Part shown: in pieces, positions 1 to 11,401 of the stretch
Layout: each line of letters opens with the position of its first letter
Numbering within the stretch: position 1 is the stretch's first letter
Assembly: GCF_963678635.1 (NCBI RefSeq)
Contig: NC_087062.1
Coordinates: forward strand, 51,164,178-51,228,177
Reading direction: 5' to 3'
DNA length: 64,000 nt
Source of the DNA: Symsagittifera roscoffensis
Taxonomy: Eukaryota; Xenacoelomorpha; Acoela; Convolutidae
Position numbers and translations under genes: made by a program
Notes under the pieces: model-generated
Told to the model about the DNA's origin: nothing
Database searches by the model: none
The model's input: only the letters and a program-made list of their open reading frames with translations

Positions 1-100
1 ATTTTCGACGAAATTTGGGTGTTTCTTGGGTCCAATTAGGAGATAAGTAATATGTAATAAGGATAATAACCTATTAGCAGTCGTTAATGAATAGTACTAT

Positions 101-840
101 ACCCTCCTTTGCACCAAAATACCCGAATTAAGACCCTTAACTCGGAAATTTGTAATCGATGGAGGGTACAATCGGACCGCGCCAATCGTGCCCCCCACAA
201 CATAAGTTTTAATGAAATAGTACCCGAACGATACTAAAATTGCTTCAACAATACCCAACAGTCGTTGCGGATGTTGTCCCTGATGTACCTGTTGAGTGTA
301 GAACACGTCGGTCAGCTTGCCACTCTACCCTCCGGTCACCGGCAAAATCACCATTAACCGTGCTTAAACACTCAAATTACACTCGAGGGAGGGTATCCAA
401 CCCTTCACCAAAACACACAATCTTTCTATCAGAGATGAAATAAATCAATCTGAAACAACAACAAATAGGAAGGTCAAATCACATCTCGTCCGGAAACAAC
501 ATATAAACTGTCACTTTAGATTTCTTACTGTTTTTGGTCTTTTTTGGATTTTTTACTGTTTTTTGTACTTTTTTGTTTTCAAATAAATTTATTTTTTGGC
601 TTTTTCTTGGTTATACACTATTTTTGTTTGGTTTTACGCTTTCTCTTTAATTGTTTTTGGTCCCGGGACCTTGGGACAAGCGGGCTCATGACTTCCCACC
701 TAACCCTCCGGCCCCCGGAATTTTCGGTGTTAACTAAGTTAAAAAGCTAAATAGTACTAGACGGAGGGTACGCACCTTCCCCCTAGTACAATAACGGTCA
801 TTAAGGCCTCTAACTCGGGCATACGCCCGGAGCGGAGGGT
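101..840. promoter_or_regulatory. Cluster of GGAGGGT/ACCCTCC motifs in leader
   Basis: Seven exact copies of a 7-mer or its complement occur at 101-107, 161-167, 327-333, 388-394, 703-709, 763-769 and 834-840, with another at 1690-1696. About 0.1 would be expected by chance in 840 bp on both strands. Copy B's leader has related GGAAGGGT forms, and the same core lies in its 25-bp minisatellite. A regulatory or protein-binding role is inference only. Confidence 0.35.
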
Positions 841-893
841 TCGTCGCTGAAACGCTTGCTGATCATGATGGGCTTATGCCTATGACAGGCCCA

Positions 894-906
894 CCCAGGA
901 GCGCCA
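894..906 (-). other. Candidate primer-binding site of copy E
   Basis: Read on the minus strand, TGGCGCTCCTGGG lies about 12 bp inside the LTR edge. The equivalent place in copy B (34,214-34,226) reads TGGCGCTCTTGGG. A TGG start shortly after the LTR is usual for a tRNA-primed site. The matching tRNA cannot be named from this window. Confidence 0.35.
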
Positions 907-918
907 TAAAAACGTCTA

Positions 919-1695
919 TGTAACATTCGCCCAAATACTACACAGCGACGGAGCGTAGAAAAAGTACCTATTAACAACTGGCAGGCGTCAGTTACCTTAA
1001 TCCTACTCGTTTTTCACCGTCTCGACCTTGCGAGTTGATTTTCTGGTCTGTTTAGGGCTTAGTAAAAAGTTACTATTTTTAGGCCATCAGTCAAACGACT
1101 TTTGATCAGCTTTCGTTTACATGCGAACACAACCACATAGCTGAATCTCGGATCCTCAGACTACGTGGTTGCCATTAAAAACACGGCTCGAAAAACCTAT
1201 TTTAATATGTTTTTGTGTGACAATTCTATATTAAATCCATTGGAGATGGATTGACCCTTTCCTCTTTCTAGCTACTCATATTCTAAAATATCAAATTATA
1301 CCGGTGTTAATTCAGACTTATACGACATCCAAGTAGCTACAAAGTCAGTTTTATATAGTCCCTTCACATACAACAGTCTCTGGGGGACCAAGCCTCCGCT
1401 CCCGTAATCTTCCTGAGATAACGTCCTTATCTCTTCCAATTTGTGGCAATATTCCTTCCCCACTGAAGCTTCCTTCTCCACTAATTTCCGCTGCTAAGAG
1501 TCTTATCGTGTGTTGTTGCCACGATAAGAGGCTTCGTATTTCTCGTCTCTTGTGCGACCGTTTTTCACAATATTTGTCGTTGTTCTGTTTTTTCGTCGTT
1601 TTTCGTCAAAATGGCCGTCTTTTTTGTATTTCTGAGAAATATTCACTCTTCAATCGAAATTTTAAAAATAAAAATTCTAGAATATTCCTACCCTC
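919..1695 (-). repeat. LTR (5' LTR of copy E, diverged)
   Basis: Diverged relative of the LTRs at 14,823-15,719 and 34,239-35,132, in the same orientation. The TGTAAC edge matches, followed by shared blocks such as GGAGATGGATTGACCC near 1243 and the TCGTT/TTTTTC-rich block near 1560. The far edge is blurred. It is clearly more diverged than the other LTRs in the window, so it is probably older or from another subfamily. Confidence 0.55.
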
Positions 1696-1786
1696 CTTCG
1701 CAATACTTTTTCGTTCCTAAGGCCTTTATTCGTTTTTCTTCGTGTCTCCGGAAGGTTGCGCTGTGCCATCTGGCAGAATGGCACAA

Positions 1787-2620
1787 GCAGTGGAGGCCGT
1801 GTTGGAATGGAAGGCCCCCAGAACGGACATGCAACTCATGAGCTTCCTGGGGTTCGCCAATTACTACCATGAGTTCTTAAAAGGATACGCAGACAAGGTG
1901 TACCCCATGCAGAAACTGATGCGCAACAAAGGAAAGAAGTTCGAATGGAACGAAGAAGCTCAAGCTGCCTTCGAGAACATAAAGCGGGAACAGTTCTATG
2001 TCCCATTGGATATGGCAGTAAAGTGTTGAGTGACACTGAGATGAAATATAGTGCACCAAAAGTAGAAACGTTTGCAGTTGTCATATTCGTGGAGAAGTAC
2101 CGCGCATACTTGGAGAGCGCTCCCTTTAAGTTACGCGTCGACAACAGACTGTTATCCTGATTGAAGACGTACTCGATGGACCAGAGCTTTTTTGGTAGAT
2201 GGATAGTAAGGTTAGATGGCTACCAAATGATAATCGAACACAGGATGCGTGATAAACACCAGAATGCTGACAGCCTCAGCAAAAAAAACTGAGTTTTACG
2301 AAAGATTGGAACAGAAGCAAGCCAATCAGGCGGAAATCAAGGAAGGATTCTCGTTTCTGGACAAAGAAACTTATGAAGCACTTACCTTGACGAGATGGTT
2401 AGACAAGTCTGGACATCAAATTCCGGAACATCTGAGTTGTCCGTGGAGAGAGCAGCGGAAATGAAAATCATATCCAAGAAGGACCCGGTGCTCTTGGACC
2501 TGTTGCTGGACTCAAACCTATTACAACAGGAACTCACTCGCATGAACATAAACAGCCGCTCATTACTGGACAAAACGGATGCGGATGCTGGGTTGAATAA
2601 TGGAGAGAGAAGTGACTAGA
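1787..2620 (+). pseudogene. RT connection / RNase H remnant (copy A)
   Basis: Recognisable Ty3/gypsy pol signatures. A FLGFANYYHEFL stretch (1742-2029 frame) is the segment just after the RT palm. YSAPKVETFAVV and KLRVDNRLLS follow, and then a DKHQNADSLS stretch typical of the RNase H end (D-x-x-N-x-x-A-D) near 2250-2280. The homologous part of copy B is at 25,056-26,640. Broken fossil. Confidence 0.8.
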
Positions 2621-2696
2621 GATGGCCTCGAGTGGGCAGCAGCCATGGCATTGCTAACACTCAGTGAGAAAGTAAAGATTAGGCCATCAAGACGAA

Positions 2697-3461
2697 ATGG
2701 ATTGTAGGAAGATAGTTCAGCAACTAGTATCCTCGATACCCCAAAACGTTTTGACATCATACAAACGAAAAGTACATCATACAAAAGTACATCAACCCCA
2801 AAGTACATCATACAAACGAAAAGAACAGGTGAAACTGACACAAAGGAAAACCGTTAACTTTAAGGATCAGGATCAGAAAGGCGAAGAATTTGAACAAAGC
2901 CTGGGGCAAGAAAGCTTTTCCGGGGAGAAGGACCTTGAAGAGAACAGGCGAGTTGATCGACAAGGCCCGGGCCAAGAAAGTGTGTCCGGAGAGTCAGGAG
3001 AGTCAGGAGTAGAAGAAATTGTTCATAGTGAGGAACAAAACCTGGAGGATAAAATTTTGTCCGAGGAGTTCAGATGGATGAGCAGAACGCATAAAACTGA
3101 TCCCGAAGAAGAAACGTGCTCCGTGGCAGACTCTTCCATTGATGACAACTCGAAGATTTCAGGAATTGACACCTACTCAGACAGGAACTCGAGCACGGGA
3201 TCGGAATTGTCAGAGCTAGCGATCCACATGTTACTAGTGGCGACTCGAGCAAGAGACCTGGACAGAGAGGTATATCAAGACCCTGACAGTGATCGCTACC
3301 CAGTACCCAGCGAAACAGTCTTTGACAACGCAGCGGATGATCTAGAAACGATAGTGGTATCGAAACGATCGATGAGTCTGTTGCCGCAGAAAGAAGTAGT
3401 CAGGACTGATCTTCAACCGTTCAGACAAAAGCAGAGCCATTGGCGAAAACTTGGAGCGTAA
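2697..3461 (+). pseudogene. Acidic spacer between RNase H and integrase (copy A)
   Basis: A 254-codon frame rich in Glu, Asp, Ser and Gln, with repeated GQES-type segments (GQESFSGEKD, GQESVSGESGESG). No domain is recognised. Its place between RNase H and integrase is the same in copy B (24,585-25,025), so it is a conserved linker of this family. It looks disordered. Confidence 0.6.
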
Positions 3462-4874
3462 AGATGAAAAATGACACGCATCAACCCGATGAACTGAATG
3501 GTCAATTGAGGGTCATGAAGACAAAGTTGAAAGCGAGATACAGACTCTTGGACCTACTAAAAGCGCAAAGAAATGACAACAGGACGAGCAATTTGAAAAG
3601 GTGGATTGAAAATGGGGCACCAGACAAAGGTGATCTGGAGGAAGACAGTTACCGTATTCTGAGACAGTACTATATGCAAAAGAAGGGGAGGTTATACCTG
3701 AACAAGGATGGGATCGTGGCTTGTAAAAGAAGAGAAGAAGACAAAGTCCTTTACAAATATAACGCGATATTGTTGCCGCAACTCTATCAGACAGAACTGT
3801 ATACCAGAGGTTTCTGAATTGTTTTGAATGGCCTGGAATGAAAAAGGCATGTGAGAAGTGGGTAACGGCATGTCTGTTATGTTAACAAGTCAAGGACCCA
3901 AGGAAACTGCGATTTCCATTGCAGTCAATTGAGTCATCTGAAATTAACGAGGTGGTGCAGGTTGACCACCAGAAAATATGTATGACAGACAGTGGCTACC
4001 ATCAGGTCTTGGTGTTGATAGACCACTTCACGAAATATGCAGAGGCCATGCCCTGCATAACTGCCAGAGCAGATGAGAAGTGCGATCATCTAATCAATAC
4101 GTGGATGGCGAGACATGGTTGTCTGATGACGTTTCAATTGGACAATGGACCAGCTTTCGTAGGAGAACTTACAAAAGAGCTCATGAGACGCTCTCAGGTG
4201 GCTCAAGATCATTCCACGACATACCATCCCCAGACGAATGGCTTGGTGGAGAGGCAAAATCGGACGCTGGTGCCGATGCTGAGGGTATATTGTTCCAGGT
4301 ACATGACTGATTGGGATAGATACCTTCCACAGGTGATGGGAGCTTACAAGAGCACGCAACACTCCACCATCGGAGTTAGTCCACACATGATGTTAACCGG
4401 ACACGAGAAGTCTTTGCCCTTGACTTTCTTTTACCCAGAGTATGAGGGAAAGAAAATATCACCACAGGTCTACAAAAGGGATGTGATTAGACGTCAACAA
4501 GAACTGAACGACTTGAGCAGACGGAACACTCAGCAGGCACAGGCAAGGCAGAGGAAAATATTCAATAAAAAAGCAGCTGGTGCAAAAACTTACTCGGTAG
4601 AAGACTATGTATGGGTATTTCAAAACGTTATACCACCGAAAGGAACAAAAAAGCTCCTAAATAAGTGGAGAAGACCATTCATGATAACGGAGGAGCTACA
4701 GGAGGGCGTTTTTACAGACTGAGTACTGGCCGAGCCGCGCACTTTGAAAACACTAAGCCACACAACCCACCCACAGTGGACTGGTGTATACTTGAGAACA
4801 TGGAAGAGGGAGATTATCTGATGAAGTCAATGAAAAGGGAACCAGGGGAAAGAATGATGCGAATGAAGTCATAG
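3440..4874 (+). pseudogene. Integrase remnant (copy A)
   Basis: Part of the N-terminal zinc-binding region lies in 3440-3900 (the CFEWPGMKKAC type context precedes a final Cys pair). The catalytic core at 3919-4722 shows the three acidic positions of a D,D-35-E integrase in context: VVQVDHQK, FQLDNGPAFVGE and NGLVERQNRTL. The C-terminal part includes a basic segment (RRQQELNDLSRRNTQQAQ) and VGDY-like VEDYVWVF. It is Ty3/gypsy type, matches copy B 23,183-24,581, and is a broken fossil. Confidence 0.88.
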
Positions 4875-4879
4875 AGGAA

Positions 4880-5235
4880 GGAACGAGTAATCTTGTCGTT
4901 CTAACGTAATCTTTTCTTGATCTAACAAACAAGTGTATTTACATTAAAAATATTATTTGAAGATAGGCTGAGTGTAACTTGAGTGTAGGACGTTTTGTGT
5001 TATATGTGATATGTTATGTGTTACGTTATTAGGACTTTGGGCGTGGAAGAGCAGTGACCACGAATGATCGAACGATAATCAAAGGAAAAGACCCAAAGTT
5101 TGGACTGTCCATTCTTAGTTCGAATTCCGAAAATTTATTTATAAACTGATTTTAATATATTTTAATATCAAAATCTTTTTATTTGACTGTTTTAAAATCC
5201 TGAGTGATCATTTAATTATCCATCAGATTCCAATT
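4880..5235 (+). other. Non-coding gap between pol and second coding block (copy A)
   Basis: No usable frame. It includes a low-complexity run of TGTGTTATATGTGATATG-like repeats near 4990-5030, and AT-rich DNA near 5130-5220 just before the first Met of the downstream block. The same gap lies in copy B at about 21,740-22,175. It could hold a promoter or splice acceptor for a separate transcript; that is inference. Confidence 0.4.
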
Positions 5236-6483
5236 GTGCAAACTGATAATCAAACCGAATCCAACGAAATGGATAACTTCGACTTGAATGAACTGATGAA
5301 CCTAGCGGAGGCATATGTAGGACAGGTGATAGATGCGATCTATCGTTGGCTAATGGATCGAGACTTCGCTCTGGAGGACTCAGAGATGGTCATGATGCTG
5401 GTTGCCTTGACAAACGTCTTGGGGCACGATAACCGTGGGGAACGCCCCCTCGGTAATCTTATTGATGACAGCATACTGGAAACAAGGAGTACTAGACTGC
5501 CCAAACAATCCCGGACCCGAGTGACACCCTAAGTGTTCCAGTCGTGGAACAGACAATTCAGAAGTTGATAGAAACAGCTGGACGACTTGTCGCTAACATG
5601 AGTACGCCAGGTTCCGGTCTGACTGCACCCTATGGAAAAAATGACGACACTGGCAGAGTGGAGCTCTCCCAAGAAACGATGAAGAGAACGGGAGCTGACA
5701 ATACTACGTTACCAACAAAGACCTCTGAAGTCTCGGACAGGAAAATAAGAGAGATGCCGATGAAAAAAGTGTCCCGAGTGTTTGATGTGCAGAATAACAA
5801 CCAGGTGAAGAACAACTTTACAGGAGTTCCGGATACGGATCCGCGAGCATGCTTCAATCGATCGACTGGGAGTCCGGCAATAAATATGCAACAACCACCG
5901 CTCGGGACATCACATTTGATACTGGGTGACAGTTTGGTGAGAGCTCTCCAGAACCTGAGGACCTCCTCGATCATTTTGGAGGTGGTGGCCTGTGTGATGG
6001 ACTTTGGAGGTGCTACGATAGCCCAGCTGTATCGAATGGTGGAGCTAATGAACCCAGGAAGTATCCCTAACATAATGATCCTGGTAGGGACAAACAATGT
6101 TTCCTTTTCCAGAGGTTCAGATGAGAAAGGGTCAGTGGTAATCGATGATGGTGTGCCTATTCACTACTCTCTGGCAGAAGTTCAAGTGCGCGATACTGAC
6201 CGTCTGCACCGTACCGATGAGCACGAGAACGCAGACACCGGCCGGAAGGAGGCATAACGAATGGTTTATCAGGTGGAATAACATAGTGAGAAATCTGGTT
6301 AGTCGTAATGCTGGACGGATGATCCTCATTGATATCGAACATGAACTCAGAGCTATGGATCAGGCCAGACTCACCACCGATGGAATCCACTTTGATATCA
6401 TAGAAGGACAAGCCTGGATGAATCGAGTCTTCCAGAAGCGGTTGATTAAAATGGAGGTCGAAGAAGGAGGAAACCACGAATGA
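5236..6483 (+). pseudogene. Start of second coding block, SGNH-hydrolase-like motifs (copy A)
   Basis: The block opens with an acidic, Asn-rich segment (MQTDNQTESNEMDNFDLNEL). Later frames show three short motifs that, in this order, mark SGNH/GDSL hydrolases: LILGDSLVRAL (block I, GDS), MILVGTNNVS (block III, GxNN) and TTDGIHFD (block V, DGIH). They sit in nearby but separate frames of a broken fossil. The same motifs recur in copy B (20,918-21,490), which supports a real domain in the family. Enzyme activity and substrate are unknown. Confidence 0.6.
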
Positions 6484-6544
6484 GCCGGCACTCTCAACCT
6501 TCGTACGCCCTAGCCTAGAAACACGTCTGGGATCAGTCCCAGCC

Positions 6545-8415
6545 GTGACTCAGAGACCGCAAAGCTCAAGCGAGCCAGGGCAAAGGACGGATGTACTGGA
6601 CCGACTGGGAGAAGCGCCAGTAAGAAGGATTATTCATCCACGACGAAGATTAGGACCTGTTAACTCGACAACGGACATATCAGGCTCCTCGAGATCGGAA
6701 ATTAAGAGTACCAGCCGAGAAGAACGACGACCAGACAGAAGCTGGTTGATGTGTTCGAGGAACATGCCTTCCCCCTGACTTGTCTACAAACAGGACCTGA
6801 AGAAAACTAATCTTCAGAAGGTAAAGATTGCAGCCGATACCATAAGGATGCTGAATGGAGCAAGTCTCTCCATCAACGGGCTATACTCAATCGCAGGTGT
6901 GGACTGGTTGATAGCAGCTGGCATTAACTTCAGCTCCACGACCGTCTTAAGATTTGCCGATTTAGAGGGAATGCCCTCGAACAACACAATGGGTCCAGTA
7001 AATGCGAGACCTTTGCAGGACGTGAGAATGAATCATAGCGAAAGAAATCGAGAGGAAAAACCAAGGAGATTCTTGACAACGAGAGCACCGATAGGACAAC
7101 ATGCTCAAACAAGTACGCGTACCCCCTACTCACGTGAAAGAAAGGGCTTACCCAAACCAGGTGACTCAAGAAGGTGCTATTGAGATATATGGTTGGATAA
7201 AATTCGAAAAAACGAGACTATCTTTGCGGCTTACGATAAAGTAGAGATGAGGAAAGCCAAGATTTTCATAGTTGCAAACTCGGACTTCGCGCATACCTCC
7301 AAGCCCCTGTTTTGGCCTGACGTTATAATGATGGCTGCAATCGACCTGGACCTGATGCAGTCTGTATCAATGGCGATTGGAGTACAACGACAAACAGAAA
7401 TGAACCCGATCATGATCGTGTTTGCCGGCATAAACGACCATTTACACAGTAGGGGTTTCTGAGCAGACTCAGAGACCTTACAACGGCGGAGGACGCAGTA
7501 CGGTCAGCTTTATAGGATATCCTCGAACCGATGAGCGAAAAAATGGATACGCTGAAAGAAGGGGCATTCCCGAAAATAACACCGAAAGCTGTTTTTGCAC
7601 TATCTCCGGGATATGCACATCTACCGAATGGATTGAAGTTCGTGTATGCGATGGTGGCGTTGCTCTCAGAAGGAAAATTTGATGTGATCATATCTGCCCC
7701 GAATCGCGAAATAGAAGTGGAGAACCTGAGACCATTTAGGGCAGAATTGCCGGCAGCATGGTCGGACATCTCAAATGCAATGCGAGGATTCAAAGACCAT
7801 TCTTTACACATGCAGGTGTTAGATGAAACATTGGGGTTAGAACTGTCCAGCTTCAACCCACAGCTCAAACTGAAACCAGGAATCAACGATGACCATCGAG
7901 TGATAGTGGCGATGTCCAACGACTTGTGGTTACGAAGAATGGAAATAAAAGAGTAAAGAGAGAGAAGGAAGAACTCCAAGGAGACCAGAGCTCACTTGGA
8001 AGCGATGGCTTTGAGAACGAAACCAGAGGCTAACAAGTGGCTGCACTTGAATCCTCGGATAGCCGCATTGGGCACGGACGCTTTCGAGCCAGGCCCAGCG
8101 ATGATCACGAAGAATCATGCCTACCTGATGAAAGAGCTGAACCTGGCCGCGAATACAGAAAAAAAATCAGCCAAATTTGTGAACAGAGTGTGCCAAGTTA
8201 CCCTTGAAGCTTTCTGGACGCAGAATATGAAGGGAGAAGAAGGCTTTGGCAGTATGCTGGAAGGGTTGGAAGCAGGATGGACCGCGTTCTTCCTGGCAAA
8301 AGTCTACGAGTTGTCAGTCGTAGAGATACTAGCCTTGTTCATGACGTTTGGAGCGGAGAATTTTGTGAAAGGACCAGAGGTACTGCTCACTGAGGGAGTG
8401 CAGAACTTGCGTTAG
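6545..8415 (+). pseudogene. Second coding block, AGINDHL region (copy A)
   Basis: Frames at 6848-7183, 7193-7462, 7531-7956 and 7996-8415 correspond to a conserved protein also seen in copies B (18,709-20,535) and C (44,337-46,180). Notable segments are KAKIFIVANSDFAHTS, IVFAGINDHLHSRG and FALSPGYAHLPNGLKFVYAM. GIND followed later by DDHR is reminiscent of SGNH blocks III and V, but I see no clear block I, so the link is weak. I do not otherwise recognise the family. Broken fossil. Confidence 0.55.
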
Positions 8416-8620
8416 ATGGACTTCTGACGCTAATTGTGATCACGCTCGGATTAATGAACATGACCCGCTACCCTGAATAAATGTGAAGAAGTTCGATGTG
8501 AAGCGATGCACTGATTCCTCGACCACGATAAGAGATCTGTGACATACTCTTATCCAATACCTCCTGCAGCAGAATCTCTTTGGAACAGGAGAGGACGAGA
8601 CAACTGAAAAGGAAGAAGAC

Positions 8621-9106
8621 GTGCGACGTCATGCTGGGGGCATGCCCCTTTTAACTGATCTGAGCCTGGCTATGAGGACCGATCCCTTAGCGCTGATCAG
8701 AGGAGCCACGGAGTTCGTGACGGTGATATACTGTCCTGCAGTCACGTTTGCGTTCCCCGACGTTAAGGTGGAGGCATACAGGAGGTCAGTGCTGCACCTG
8801 AACCTCATCTCAGCAGTGGACGGAAGTGCACTTAATTGGTGTGAACAGCACGCATTTCTAGAGTTGATGAGTGAGGACTTGTTGTTCGCAAAAATATCAG
8901 AGCCGGAAATGACTGTCATAAACTTTGATGATCATTTCCGTGATCGTATGGGAGAAGTGGACAGAGGGCTTATCGAAGTGTTCCCAAAGCTCTGGAATTT
9001 AAGGATCTACGATAAGACGAACGGCGGTTGGCCTCGTCGGATGGCCTCGTATCACAAAGTGAGAGAAGAAACGAAAGGTTGGGGTGACTACAAGAAAATG
9101 CCATAA
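8621..9106 (+). pseudogene. Second coding block, unrecognised segment (copy A)
   Basis: A 161-codon frame with AMRTDPLALIRGATEFV, LISAVDGSALNWCEQHAF and INFDDHFRDRMGEVDRG. It is well matched by the 206-codon frame at 43,701-44,321 in copy C. Conservation between copies argues that it was a real protein part. No known domain is recognised and there is no obvious membrane segment. Confidence 0.5.
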
Positions 9107-9249
9107 GAACACCCTGAAACCCTTGATTAGAAGGATGTTGCTCGGAGGTTGAGAGCCTTCGAAACCAGTGAATGGAGAGTGGCAAAATTCTTCAAGATGA
9201 TGGACCCGTGCTTCGTGGGTAGAAATGCCGTGCTTAGTGTACGCAGTTT

Positions 9250-11100
9250 GCCTAAACGGACGAAACGAGGAGACGGATGAGTAATACAGCCACTCCGAAA
9301 ACCGGACGATTTGACGAAGAATGGGCGAAATTGGACCTAGTGCCAATAGTCATGAGAGGCAGGGAGGACTTGCAAGAAGCCTCACTGATCTGGATGAGCG
9401 TAAAACCGGAGTAAATAGTGAGCGGAAAACTATACACTAGAACTGTGCTAGCACCCTTCGGCTGCAAAGAAGTCAAAGTAATGCACGGAGAGGAAGAAGA
9501 TCGATCAGCTGGCAGACTAGTTGTACCAAAGTTTCCAGACGGAACAAGGAATGAGGAGTAAGGTCCTTCGAGTTCAGGGAAAAACCAGAAGCGATACGAT
9601 GAGCAGGGAGGAAACCGTCGATCGGAAGAACCTATGCAGCAGGATCCCGATCAGGCTGAGACAGAGGACGACAAGGCTTGGACAGGCGGGATGTCCAGCC
9701 TGGACTTCATTTCCTCAGCGACTTTGAAAATGGCACAGAGACGTTAGAAGGAACGACTGAGCCAGCAGAGGAGGGAAATGGAAATGAAGAGAAAATTAGC
9801 TGGAGAGCAGCTTTCCGAGCAATTCTAAAAATGCCGAAAAGAAATTTTTAATGGAATCTCCGAGGAGAAGAAGAATAGAAGGCACTGCCAGGGTAAATTT
9901 CCTGGGAATGTTGCCCGAAGAAGAGTGGGAAGTTCATCACAGAGACCATGAGAATATGACGAGATGCAATATGGATAAAGTTGCCTTCATGGAAGATGTC
10001 TGGACGGTAGTTCAGTGCTACGGGACCGTGTCCATGCTGAAAACAGGTCTCAACAGACCACTGATGCGGGAAACCCTTGACAAACTGGACGAGTGTGAAG
10101 GAAGATTGAGCGAGATAATGCTCGACTCGGCCAGTGACGAAAGTGAAGCAAATTCTCCTATAAAGGCAACACCGCAAGAAGGCAATGATGAAGTAGTGTA
10201 TCTGTCAAGAACCCCAAAAGGAACTATGCGACCGAAAATGGTGATAGACAAAATTAATGTCATGAAAATGAATTTTGGCAGCAAAATGATTTTGAGGAAA
10301 AGCGGAAAAGCGAAGGTGGACTCAGAAATCTCGATAAAACCTGTCAACTCAGCCAAGAGAAAGCGTGTCGAAGAAGCCATGGAAATGGGACAGGGTGATC
10401 ACCGATTGCCTGGCACAGACAGAAAGTTGACCGACGTAGTCGTGTTGCCACTCATTCTCAAGGCAGGATTAAGATCAGCCAGTTAAAAAACCAAGAGGAG
10501 TGACCGCACTCTGACTGGAGCGACATAAGAAATGGAAATACTGAGCCAATGTTGAGAAAGCACACTACAAGATTTCAAGCCATCCAGCATGAACCATGGA
10601 AAAGGAAGCGTCGTAGGACAGCTAATACCAGTGGAGTACAATCAACCGACAGTGTCGGAAACCGTCTCGATTGATGAAACCGCTGGTGGATACATGAAGA
10701 TGGTGGAGTACAGAAACTCGGCTAGACTACACGCAATCGCTCTAGAAAACAAAGGCGCCATGGAAGGTTACCTGGAGACGATGATACAAGGTAGAGGGTC
10801 TCCTCTGAGATGCACGTGGAAATGATAGACCAGTTAGTGAGCCTACCATGGAGAGCGGTGGTGTTACGGCACTTCGAAGAAGAAATGAGAACCACACCGA
10901 AGATACACGCTCTGATAGCGATACACTATGCGAGAAGAAAATTACAAATTAGGTTCGCTTGGTGCATGACTGGAGAGACACGGGGTGACTATGACCCAGA
11001 AGAAAAGAAAAGATCGAAGGAAGAGAAGGTATTCTTGATGACCAGTATGAGAGATCTAATGGCCCAAGAAGGAGCGGCAGTGGCGTGCGCGAAGCGGTGA
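9250..11100 (+). pseudogene. Second coding block, middle part (copy A)
   Basis: Frames at 9521-9727, 9851-10,486, 10,589-10,825 and 10,810-11,100 match copy C 41,555-43,643. They are Lys, Arg, Glu and Met rich, with segments such as RRRRIEGTARVNFLGMLPEEEW and NSAKRKRVEEAMEMGQGD. The latter resembles a basic nuclear-localisation-type patch (AKRKR), but that reading is inference. Broken fossil; function unknown. Confidence 0.45.
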
Positions 11101-11401
11101 GACGCTCTTTGTTTCATTCGATTCATGTTAGAACAAATATCAGTGGCGGCGTGTCAAGATGCTAAGAGAAGGCGATGAACTAGCGAAAGCCTTGCTCTTA
11201 CTAGCACTTTTGGAATAAATACATCAGAGTAAACCGATGCGAGTGGAACTGGAACCAATGAAGAAGATTGATGAAATCAAGAGATTCTCGAAGAAGGAGC
11301 TGAGGCTCACAAAAAAATCCATGGGAGCACTGCCGAAGTCCCGTGAATAATGCGGACCGATCGGGAAGTAATCGTAGAGTTATGTACCCGGGATCATAGG
11401 G

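Larger units (their letters stand above)
1..918 (-). other. 5' leader of LTR element copy E (body lies left of window)
   Basis: Non-coding stretch homologous to about 33,430-34,238, the leader of copy B; both sit directly against the TGTAAC edge of an LTR in the same orientation. On the minus strand it would be the untranslated leader following a 5' LTR, so the body of this copy should continue past the left edge. It carries many copies of the 7-mer GGAGGGT/ACCCTCC. Short ORFs here look like noise. Treated as part of a fossil element. Confidence 0.55.

Noticed and set aside
544-750. 68-codon Phe/Leu-rich frame that looks like a membrane peptide
   Set aside because: Lies in a T-rich low-complexity part of the leader; the homologous part near 33,880-33,960 is not open in the same way.
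5630-6097. 155-codon minus-strand frame with hydrophobic text
   Set aside because: Shadow of the SGNH-like region on the plus strand; the mirror frame at 21,051-21,677 is equally a shadow.
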